DNA from: Pseudomonas mandelii
Lineage (GTDB): Bacteria; Pseudomonadota; Gammaproteobacteria; Pseudomonadales; Pseudomonadaceae
Assembly (NCBI RefSeq): GCF_900106065.1
Contig: NZ_LT629796.1
Span: 3,131,501 to 3,195,500 of the forward strand
Length of the DNA: 64,000 nt
Direction: 5' to 3'
Shown here: positions 57,169 through 64,000 of the stretch, piece by piece
Position numbering within the stretch: the stretch's first letter is position 1
How the letters are laid out: the number at the start of each line of letters is the position of its first letter
Made by a program: the position numbers and the translations under genes
The notes under the pieces: generated by a model
What the model saw: the letters and a program-made list of their open reading frames with translations, nothing else
Database searches by the model: none
What the model was told of the DNA's origin: nothing

Positions 57169-58119
57169 TCATGTGCTTGCCCCGGCCTTGGCAGTGAGTT
57201 GCTCCCGGCAATAATCGGCAAACAACTGCGCCGGTTTGGTCAGTTGCCCGCGCTTCAACCATGCCGCCACCAATCCCGAACCAGTGACCTCTTCGACGAT
57301 ATCCACGCACACCACTTTCTTCCCGTCGTAAGTGCATTCCGAATGCGGCCGCGTCACCAGGATCGAGAAGCCGAACCCTTGCCCGACCATCCCCCGCACC
57401 ATCTCGATCGACGGTGAGCTGAAGGCGATGTTCGGTGACAGGTTCAGTTCTTCGAACAGGCTGACGAAGTAGGTCCGGCTCGGTTGCACGTCCAGCAGAA
57501 TCATCGGTTCCAGGCACAGATCACGTAGCGACACTTGTTTGAGCTGGGCGAAGCGATGGTCCGCTGGCAGCAACGCATAAGGCCGTTGCGCCGGCATCAG
57601 CGGTTCGGTCTGAATGGTGGCGTCGAGCTCGTGCTCATACAGGATCGCGAGGTCGAAGGTGCCCGACGTCAGGCCTTGCACCAGCTCTTGCTGCTCGCCA
57701 TCGCGGATGCGGATTTTCACCCCCGGATACAGCGCCGAAAACCCGGCAATCAGTTGCGGCAGGTACAGCGGTGCGACCGTTTCGAAGCAGCCGATATCGA
57801 TTTGCCCGGCCACCACGTCGTTGTCGGCGAGGGCGTTCTGTTCGAACTCCTTGGCCATGCGCAGCAGTTCCTGGGCTTTGCGATAGAAGCGTGCGCCGCT
57901 TGGTGTCAGGGACACGCCCTGAGCGTGATGGCGGATCAGCAGTTGCACGCCGAAGCTGTCTTCCAGGCCTTTGATCGCCGTGGAGATCGCCGGTTGGGCG
58001 ATGTACAGCTTGCGCGAGGCCTCGGCGACGCTGCCGCATTCGACGGTGGTGATGAAGTATTTCAATTGACGCAGGTTGTAGGCAGCCACGGCAAACCTCG
58101 GGGTGGATGGACTCGACAT
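57169..58119 (-). CDS. LysR-family transcriptional regulator
   Basis: A 316-residue regulator. The N-terminal helix-turn-helix shows LRQLKYFITTVECGSVAEAS and LYIAQPAISTAIKGLED; the ligand-binding domain follows from about residue 95. It diverges from the aldehyde dehydrogenase and aminotransferase genes with a 180-base gap and very likely controls them and the following ABC importer. The ATG at 58119 has a weak ribosome site. The frame is open far upstream without family match. Confidence 0.9.
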   Translation of the reverse strand: MSSPSTPRFAVAAYNLRQLKYFITTVECGSVAEASRKLYIAQPAISTAIKGLEDSFGVQLLIRHHAQGVSLTPSGARFYRKAQELLRMAKEFEQNALADNDVVAGQIDIGCFETVAPLYLPQLIAGFSALYPGVKIRIRDGEQQELVQGLTSGTFDLAILYEHELDATIQTEPLMPAQRPYALLPADHRFAQLKQVSLRDLCLEPMILLDVQPSRTYFVSLFEELNLSPNIAFSSPSIEMVRGMVGQGFGFSILVTRPHSECTYDGKKVVCVDIVEEVTGSGLVAAWLKRGQLTKPAQLFADYCREQLTAKAGAST

Positions 58120-58299
58120 CCAGGCAATTTTCGCGCCGACTGCATCCGTTCTGACGACGGTGTTGTTGTGCCTGAACAATAACCACATACCGCGCCACCG
58201 GGGAGATTGGCTGCCCAGTTTTTTCATGGTCTGCGAAGACATTTTTACTATTTTTACTGGACTCGGGCCTGGGCCACCATTCAGACACAAGAAAAGCCC

Positions 58300-59808
58300 A
58301 TGGAGCATCTGAACGTGTTCGAGCTTGCATATTGGCAAAACAAAGTCGCCGCGCTGCGGTTTCCCGACCAGGCCCTGATCGACGGCAAACCCCGTTCGGC
58401 GCAGTCGGGTCAGACCTTCACAGCAATCGACCCCGCCACTGGCCAGCGTCTGGCTAACGTGACCGCTTGCGGTGATGAAGAGGTGGACGCGGCGGTACTC
58501 AATGCGCGGCGGGTATTCGAAGCCGGCACCTGGTCGGCGCGTTCGCCGAGCGAGCGCAAGCACGTGTTGCTGCGTCTGGCGGAGCTGATCATGACCCACC
58601 GCGAAGAGCTGGCGCTGCTCGACTCGCTGAACATGGGCAAACCGGTGATGGACGCCTACAACATCGACGTGCCGGGCGCCGCCGGGGTGTTTCGCTGGTA
58701 CGCCGAAAGCCTCGACAAACTCTACGACCAGATCGCCCCCAGTGCGCAAAACGTGCTGGCGACCATCACCCGCGAAGCACTGGGTGTGGTCGCTGCGGTG
58801 GTGCCGTGGAATTTCCCGCTGGACATGGCCGCGTGGAAACTCGCGCCAGCCTTGGCCGCAGGCAATTCGGTGATCCTCAAGCCCGCCGAGCAATCACCGT
58901 TCTCCGCTCTGCGTCTGGCTGAGCTTGCATTGGAAGCCGGTCTACCACCGGGCGTGCTGAACGTGCTGCCGGGCCTCGGCGAGCAGACCGGCAAAGCCCT
59001 CGGTCTGCACCCGGATGTCGATTGCCTGGTGTTCACCGGCTCCACTGAAGTCGGCAAGTATTTCATGCAGTATTCGGCGCAATCGAACCTGAAACAGGTG
59101 TGGCTGGAGTGCGGCGGCAAGAGCGCCAATCTGGTGTTCGCCGATTGCCAGGACCTGGACCTGGCCGCCGAGAAAGCCGCGTTCGGCATCTTCTTCAATC
59201 AGGGTGAAGTCTGCTCGGCCAACTCACGCTTGCTGGTGCAGCGTTCGATTCATGATGAGTTCGTCGAGCGCCTGAAAGTGCAGGCCGAGCGTTGGCAGCC
59301 GGGGGATCCGCTGGACCCGTCGAGCAGCGCCGGGGCAATCGTCGACAGCCGTCAGACCGCGCGCATCATGAAGTTCATCCAACAGGCCGAACGCCTGGGC
59401 GCGACCAGGGTGTGCGGGGGCAGGCAGTCGATCTTCAACGGCTCCGACAACTTCATTCAGCCGACGATTTTTACCGGCGTGAGCCCGGACATGCCGCTGT
59501 TTCGCGAGGAAGTGTTCGGCCCGGTGCTGGCGGTCACGGCGTTCGACGACGAGGCCCACGCCTTGCAACTGGCCAACGACAGCGTCTACGGCCTGGCGGC
59601 TTCGCTGTGGACCGACGACCTCAACCGCGCCCACCGTGTGGCGCGGCAATTGCGAGCGGGCACGGTGTCGGTCAACAGCGTCGATGCACTGGACGTGACC
59701 GTGCCTTTTGGCGGCGGCAAACAGTCCGGATTCGGTCGCGACCTGTCGCTGCACTCATTCGATAAATACACCCAGTTGAAGACCACCTGGTTTCAGCTGC
59801 GCGCATAA
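58300..59808 (+). CDS. NAD(P)-dependent aldehyde dehydrogenase (PuuC/KauB-like)
   Basis: A 502-residue enzyme oxidising an amino- or omega-aldehyde to the acid. It shows [46 protein letters not shown], the catalytic Glu in VWLECGGKSANLVF and the catalytic Cys in NQGEVCSANSRL. The likeness to gamma-aminobutyraldehyde-type enzymes and the linked aminotransferase suggest an aminoaldehyde substrate (inference). ATG at 58300 was chosen; the frame from 58207 is longer without match. Confidence 0.92.
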   Translation: MEHLNVFELAYWQNKVAALRFPDQALIDGKPRSAQSGQTFTAIDPATGQRLANVTACGDEEVDAAVLNARRVFEAGTWSARSPSERKHVLLRLAELIMTHREELALLDSLNMGKPVMDAYNIDVPGAAGVFRWYAESLDKLYDQIAPSAQNVLATITREALGVVAAVVPWNFPLDMAAWKLAPALAAGNSVILKPAEQSPFSALRLAELALEAGLPPGVLNVLPGLGEQTGKALGLHPDVDCLVFTGSTEVGKYFMQYSAQSNLKQVWLECGGKSANLVFADCQDLDLAAEKAAFGIFFNQGEVCSANSRLLVQRSIHDEFVERLKVQAERWQPGDPLDPSSSAGAIVDSRQTARIMKFIQQAERLGATRVCGGRQSIFNGSDNFIQPTIFTGVSPDMPLFREEVFGPVLAVTAFDDEAHALQLANDSVYGLAASLWTDDLNRAHRVARQLRAGTVSVNSVDALDVTVPFGGGKQSGFGRDLSLHSFDKYTQLKTTWFQLRA

Positions 59809-59839
59809 CAGCCGCTCATAACAAAACGGAGAACTGGCG

Positions 59840-61210
59840 ATGACCACACCACGTGAAACCCGCGACTACCAGGCCGCCGACGCTGCGCACCACATCCACG
59901 CATTCGTCGATCAAAAAGCGCTCAATGACGAAGGGCCGCGGGTGATGGTCCGCGGTGAGCGCCTGCACCTGTGGGACAACGATGGTCGGCGTTACCTCGA
60001 CGGCATGTCCGGGTTGTGGTGCACCAACCTCGGTTACGGCCGCAAGGATCTGGCGGCTGCGGCGACCCGGCAGCTCGAGCAGTTGCCGTACTACAACATG
60101 TTTTTCCACACCACCCACCCGCAGGTGATCGAGCTCTCGGAGCTGCTGTTCAGCCTGTTGCCGGGGCACTACAGCCACGCGATCTACACCAACTCCGGTT
60201 CCGAAGCCAACGAGGTGCTGATCCGCACTGTGCGGCGTTACTGGACGATCCTCGGCAAGCCCGAGAAGAAAATCATGATCGGTCGCTGGAACGGTTACCA
60301 CGGCTCGACCCTGGCGGCGACGGCGCTCGGCGGCATGAAATTCATGCATGAAATGGGCGGCATGATCCCCGATATCGAACACATCGACGAGCCGTACTTT
60401 TTCGCTCACGAGGGCAATCTGACCCCGGCCGAATTCGGCGTGCGGGCGGCGCAGCAACTGGAAGCGAAGATTCTCGAGCTGGGCGCCGATAAGGTCGCGG
60501 GGTTTATCGCCGAACCGTTCCAGGGCGCCGGCGGGATGATCTTCCCGCCTGAGAGTTACTGGCCGGAAATTCAGCGGATCTGCCGCAAGTATGACGTGCT
60601 GTTGTGCGCCGACGAAGTGATCGGCGGCTTCGGTCGTACCGGCGAATGGTTCGCTCACGAGCACTTCGGTTTCGAGCCGGACACGCTGTCGATTGCCAAG
60701 GGGTTGACCTCCGGTTACATCCCCATGGGCGGGTTGATTCTGTCGAAGAAAATGGCCCGGGTGTTGGTGGAGCAGGGCGGGGTATTTGCCCACGGTTTGA
60801 CTTACTCCGGGCACCCGGTGGCGGCGGCGGTGGCGATTGCCAACCTCACGGCGTTGCGCGATGAGGGCGTGGTGACGCGGGTCAAGGATGACATCGGACC
60901 GTACCTGCAACAGTGCCTGCGCGAGGTGTTCGGCAATCACCCGTTGGTAGGCGATATTCAGGGTGTCGGCATGGTCGCGGCGTTGCAATTGGCCGAGGAC
61001 AAAAGCAGTCGCAAGCGTTTTGCCAATGAGAACGACATTGCCTGGCGTTGCCGCACGATTGGCTTTGAGGAAGGGGTGATTATTCGTTCGACGCTGGGGC
61101 GGATGATCATGGCGCCGGCCTTGATTGCCAGCCGGGAGGAGATTGATGAGCTGGTGGGCAAGACCTTGAAAGCAGTCGATCGTACTGCCCAGGAATACGG
61201 CCGGCTTTGA
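59840..61210 (+). CDS. class III omega-aminotransferase (SpuC-like)
   Basis: A 456-residue PLP enzyme that moves the amino group of an amine or omega-amino acid, probably to pyruvate. It shows GMSGLWCTNLGYGRKDLA, NSGSEANEVLIRTVRRY, LLCADEVIGGFGRTGEWFA and the PLP Lys in LSIAKGLTSGYIPMGG. It follows the aldehyde dehydrogenase by 31 bases; GGAG precedes the ATG. The product aldehyde would be the substrate of that neighbour. Confidence 0.93.
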   Translation: MTTPRETRDYQAADAAHHIHAFVDQKALNDEGPRVMVRGERLHLWDNDGRRYLDGMSGLWCTNLGYGRKDLAAAATRQLEQLPYYNMFFHTTHPQVIELSELLFSLLPGHYSHAIYTNSGSEANEVLIRTVRRYWTILGKPEKKIMIGRWNGYHGSTLAATALGGMKFMHEMGGMIPDIEHIDEPYFFAHEGNLTPAEFGVRAAQQLEAKILELGADKVAGFIAEPFQGAGGMIFPPESYWPEIQRICRKYDVLLCADEVIGGFGRTGEWFAHEHFGFEPDTLSIAKGLTSGYIPMGGLILSKKMARVLVEQGGVFAHGLTYSGHPVAAAVAIANLTALRDEGVVTRVKDDIGPYLQQCLREVFGNHPLVGDIQGVGMVAALQLAEDKSSRKRFANENDIAWRCRTIGFEEGVIIRSTLGRMIMAPALIASREEIDELVGKTLKAVDRTAQEYGRL

Positions 61211-61232
61211 TCTTGTAGCGCTCTTGTGATCC

Positions 61233-61325
61233 TCTTCGCGGGCAAGCCTCGCTCCTACAGGTTATGTGTCGTGCCCAATTCCGCGGCCGACATAAACCCT
61301 GTAGGAGCGAGGCTTGCCCGCGAAT
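61233..61325. repeat. REPIN, type GGAGCGAGGCTTGCCCGCGA
   Basis: Inverted arms TTCGCGGGCAAGCCTCGCTC and TGTAGGAGCGAGGCTTGCCC, about 45 bases apart. It lies after the aminotransferase and before the importer, so a transcript of the cluster would have to cross it. Confidence 0.92.
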
Positions 61326-61603
61326 GCTGTGGTCGATTCAACACTCATTTCATGTTTTGCACCTCCCCCGTGCATCCCCGCCAACCCCGCCCTTTTACGG
61401 CGCGCGCTACCCAGTTTTTTCATCACTCCCAACGACATATTTCCTGATTTTCCTTATCCCGCCCCTGGTCCAACATCGACTTCGCCAGTCAGCCGAATGC
61501 TGACCATCGAAAGGTCCATCAGAGACCACCGGTGGCAACTGATCCAAGGCCACTGGCCGTACTGCCCATGACAAAACTAAATCAACAGCTTTGGGAGTGC
61601 TCC
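61326..61603 (+). other. leader region of the ABC importer, no gene seen
   Basis: A 278-base gap between the REPIN and the binding-protein start. It is C-rich with a short AT-rich part near 61415-61455 (TTTTTTCATC, CATATTTCCTGATTTTCC), where a promoter could lie, but no clear -35/-10 pair is seen. Short frames here show no family features. Confidence 0.4.
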
Positions 61604-62590
61604 ATGATCAAGTCCTTGCTTAACCGCGTCGCTCATCCACTGGCGATCACCGCCATCGCCGCCACGGTCGCCACCAGCGCCCAGGCCGGCACCCTGTCCA
61701 TCGGCCACACCACGTGGGTCGGCTACGGCACGCTCTACCTGGCCCAGGATCTGGGCTACTTCAAGGAAGGCGGTTTGACCGTCGAATTGCCCGTCGTTGA
61801 AGAAGCTTCGATGTACATGGCCGCCCAGGCTTCGGGCGAGTTGTCGGGCTCGGCGTCGACCATCGACGAAGTGCTCAAGTACCGCCCGCAATTCTGCTTC
61901 AAGGCCGTCGCCGCACTCGATGATAGCCATGGTGGCGACGGTGTTCTGGTGGGCAAGGACGTCAAGAGTTTGCAGGAGCTCAAAGGCAAGGCAGTGGCCG
62001 TGAACGAAGGGTCGACCTCGCAGTTCTGGCTGTCGTACCTGCTGAAAAAACACGGCATGAGCATGAGCGACATCACCGTGCAGAACATGACGGCCGATGA
62101 CGCTGCCACCGCGTTCATCGCCGGCCGTGTGCCGGCCGCCGTGACCTGGGAGCCGCACCTGTCGATGGTCCGCAACAAGCAACAAGGCAAAGTGCTGATC
62201 GACAGCAGCAGCACGCCGGGAGTGATTGTCGACGTGGTCGCGCTCAACTGCACGGTCATCGAGAAGCAACCGGAAGACGTCAAGGCCTTGGTCGCCGGCC
62301 TCTACAAAGCGGTGCAGTACACCAAGGACCATCCGAAGGAAGCTTACAAAATCATGGCCAAAGGCGTCGGCGGTTACCTCGCTGATCCGAAGGAACTGGA
62401 AGCCGCCGCGCAAGGCGTGCGCTTCTACGATCAGGCCATGAGTGAAAAACTCTTGGGGTCTCCGGGCAAGCCGGGCGACAGCGAGCCACTGATCAAACTG
62501 GCCAACGAAACCGCCAGCGAATTGCAGGGCAAGCCCTACAACGTCAGCAATGACGACCTGATCGACAACCGCTTCGTCAGCCCGCTGTAG
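61604..62590 (+). CDS. NitT/TauT-type ABC transporter substrate-binding protein
   Basis: A 328-residue periplasmic binding protein of the SsuA/TauA/NMT1 type. The signal peptide ends at TVATSAQA. It shows IGHTTWVGYGTLYLAQDLGY, EEASMYMAAQASGELSGSAS and TADDAATAFIAGRVPAAVTW. The ATG at 61604 has GGGAG eight bases upstream. It serves the permease and ATPase just downstream. The ligand is unknown; the linked catabolic genes suggest an amine. Confidence 0.92.
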   Translation: MIKSLLNRVAHPLAITAIAATVATSAQAGTLSIGHTTWVGYGTLYLAQDLGYFKEGGLTVELPVVEEASMYMAAQASGELSGSASTIDEVLKYRPQFCFKAVAALDDSHGGDGVLVGKDVKSLQELKGKAVAVNEGSTSQFWLSYLLKKHGMSMSDITVQNMTADDAATAFIAGRVPAAVTWEPHLSMVRNKQQGKVLIDSSSTPGVIVDVVALNCTVIEKQPEDVKALVAGLYKAVQYTKDHPKEAYKIMAKGVGGYLADPKELEAAAQGVRFYDQAMSEKLLGSPGKPGDSEPLIKLANETASELQGKPYNVSNDDLIDNRFVSPL

Positions 62591-62599
62591 GAGGTCCGC

Positions 62600-63403
62600 A
62601 TGTTCAAGCGCAATTCATGGCTGAGCCGCTGCATCACGCCCAAGACCGGCCTGCCGGTGCAGGTGATCTGGAGCGCGAGCGGGCTGGCCTGGGTGTTGTT
62701 GATCGGCCTGTGGGCCGGGTTGTCCTACGGCGGCGTGGTGCCGGGCATGTTCCTGCCGACACCAGGGGCGGTGGCCGAAGCCGCCGTGCGCCTGAGCCGC
62801 GACGGCACCCTTGGCCTGCATGTGTGGGCCAGCCTCGAAGTGGTGATGGTCGGCTTCATTGTCTCGTCTCTGGTGGCGGTGCCGTTGGGGTTGCTGATGG
62901 GCAGCTTCCGCATCGTCCAGGCGTTCCTTGAACCGATGGTCAATTTCATCCGCTACCTGCCGGTGACCTCGTTCGTGCCGCTGTTCATTCTGTGGATCGG
63001 CATCGGTCTGGAACAGCGGGTGTCGGTGATCATCTTCGGCGTGTTTTTCCAGCAACTGGTGATGATCGCGGACGTGTCCAAGGGCATCTCCAAGGACCTG
63101 ATCAACGCGTCGTACACCTTGGGTTCGACCCGCCGCGATGCGGTGCTGCATGTGATTGCCCCGGCGTCGTTGCCGGGTGTGCTCGACACGTTGCGCGTGA
63201 CCATGGGCTGGGCCTGGACCTATCTGGTGGTCGCCGAGCTGGTCGCCGCGTCCAGTGGCCTGGGTTACTTGAGCCTGAAAGCCATGCGCGGTTTTCAAGT
63301 GGATGTGATTTTCCTCGCCATCGCAATCATCGGCCTGCTGGGTCTGGTCACCGATCAACTGTTCCGTTTTCTCCGTCTGAGGATTGCCGCATGGGCTCAG
63401 TAA
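62600..63403 (+). CDS. NitT/TauT-type ABC transporter permease
   Basis: A 267-residue inner-membrane protein with six or seven membrane segments. The EAA-loop is seen in INASYTLGSTRRDAVLHVIAP, which contacts the ATPase. AGGAGG stands six bases before the ATG at 62600, nine bases after the binding-protein stop. Its end overlaps the ATPase gene by 13 bases. Confidence 0.93.
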   Translation: MFKRNSWLSRCITPKTGLPVQVIWSASGLAWVLLIGLWAGLSYGGVVPGMFLPTPGAVAEAAVRLSRDGTLGLHVWASLEVVMVGFIVSSLVAVPLGLLMGSFRIVQAFLEPMVNFIRYLPVTSFVPLFILWIGIGLEQRVSVIIFGVFFQQLVMIADVSKGISKDLINASYTLGSTRRDAVLHVIAPASLPGVLDTLRVTMGWAWTYLVVAELVAASSGLGYLSLKAMRGFQVDVIFLAIAIIGLLGLVTDQLFRFLRLRIAAWAQ

Positions 63404-64000
63404 GCGCCGTCAACCCGCGTTTCATCACACCCACGGCCGCCCCGGTGCAAGCCGCACCACGGCTGCAGGTGGACAAGGTCAGTCTGCGTTATCAGAAACC
63501 TGACGGCGGCATGTTCACCGCGCTGGAGCAGGTGTCGTTCGAAGTGCCGGATCAACAATTCGCCGTGCTGGTCGGGCCGTCGGGCTGTGGCAAGTCGAGT
63601 CTGCTGTACCTCACGGCCGGCCTGAACGAGCCCACGGAAGGCGAGATTTATGTCGGCGGCCAGCAAGTGCAGGGGCCGGGTGCGGATCGGGGTATGGTGT
63701 TCCAGAGCTACACGCTGTTCCCGTGGCTGACCGTGCGGCAGAACGTCGAGTTCGGCCTCAAGCGGCGCGGCATGGCGGCCGCTCAGCGCAAGGAGATCGT
63801 CGATTACTACGTCAATGAAGTGGGGCTGACCGGGTTCGCCGACAACTACGCCAAGCAGTTGTCCGGCGGCATGATGCAGCGTGTGGCGATTGCCCGGGCG
63901 TTGGCCAATGACCCGCAAATCCTGCTGATGGACGAACCCTTCGGCGCGCTCGACAGCCAGACGCGCCTGCAAATGCAGCAGCTGTTGTTGCGGGTCTGGG
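63391..64000 (+). CDS. NitT/TauT-type ABC transporter ATPase (5' part)
   Basis: The first 203 codons; the gene runs off the right edge. Walker A is GPSGCGKSSLLYL, the signature is LSGGMMQRVAIARAL and Walker B is LLMDEPFGALD. The Q-loop is in VFQSYTLFPWLT. ATG at 63391 lies inside the permease end, so the two are coupled. It powers uptake with the two preceding genes. Confidence 0.94.
   Translation, partial: MGSVSAVNPRFITPTAAPVQAAPRLQVDKVSLRYQKPDGGMFTALEQVSFEVPDQQFAVLVGPSGCGKSSLLYLTAGLNEPTEGEIYVGGQQVQGPGADRGMVFQSYTLFPWLTVRQNVEFGLKRRGMAAAQRKEIVDYYVNEVGLTGFADNYAKQLSGGMMQRVAIARALANDPQILLMDEPFGALDSQTRLQMQQLLLRVW

Overview
The window is a stretch of chromosome from a gamma-proteobacterium of the Pseudomonas fluorescens group. 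This rests on gene content and order (mrdA-rodA-mltB-rlpA-dacC-ybeD-lipB-lipA; leuS-lptE-holA; lnt-corC-ybeY-ybeZ-miaB; hemL-thiE-thiD), on Pseudomonas-type protein sequences, on high GC, and on many Pseudomonas REP palindromes. Almost all of it is core chromosome. I see no prophage, insertion sequence, CRISPR array, tRNA or rRNA.

Layout. 1-3.1 kb: the 5' part of an ExaC/AldB-type aldehyde dehydrogenase (minus strand) diverges from an AcoR-like sigma-54 activator; a sigma-54 promoter and upstream repeats lie between them. 3.1-5.4 kb: mpl, ubiX and a small lipoprotein, overlapping end to end. 5.5-8.5 kb (minus): a Rossmann-fold oxidoreductase, a lipoprotein with 12 MORN repeats fused to a C13 legumain-like protease domain, and a MaoC hydratase. 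8.6-11.4 kb: a CidA/LrgA-CidB/LrgB pair, a Lon-N-domain protein and two unrecognised genes of unusual composition. 11.4-13.6 kb (minus): a DedA-PAP2 fusion and a 3-methyladenine glycosylase. 13.8-25.3 kb: a long forward block with proA, nadD, rsfS and rlmH, the cell-elongation and peptidoglycan genes mrdA-rodA-mltB-rlpA-dacC, then ybeD-lipB-lipA.

25.4-32.6 kb: LD-carboxypeptidase, a second MltB-type transglycosylase, arfA (54 codons, with a terminator inside the gene), holA, lptE and leuS. 32.9-34.1 kb: a small unknown gene and a YdcF-type protein. 34.2-39.6 kb (minus): lnt, corC, ybeY, ybeZ and miaB. 39.7-43.8 kb: DUF1820, a Sel1 protein and hemL-thiE-thiD. 44.2-50.7 kb: a 7TM hybrid sensor kinase, an AidB-like acyl-CoA dehydrogenase, AMP nucleosidase and an RluE-type pseudouridine synthase. 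50.7-57 kb: DUF2788, an Lrp/AsnC regulator, a putative structured RNA divergent from it, a secreted Gln/Asn/Pro-rich protein, a CDF metal exporter, a small lipoprotein and hrpB. 57.2-64 kb: a LysR regulator divergent from an aldehyde dehydrogenase and an omega-aminotransferase, then a NitT/TauT-type ABC importer cut by the window end; together these look like an amine uptake and oxidation module.

Thirteen REP doublets (REPINs) of three sequence types lie between genes, mostly at gene ends. The points that most deserve follow-up are the putative structured RNA at about 51.7-51.9 kb with an Lrp-like operator array beside it, arfA with its internal terminator, the MORN-C13 protease lipoprotein, and the unrecognised gene pair at 10.4-11.4 kb.
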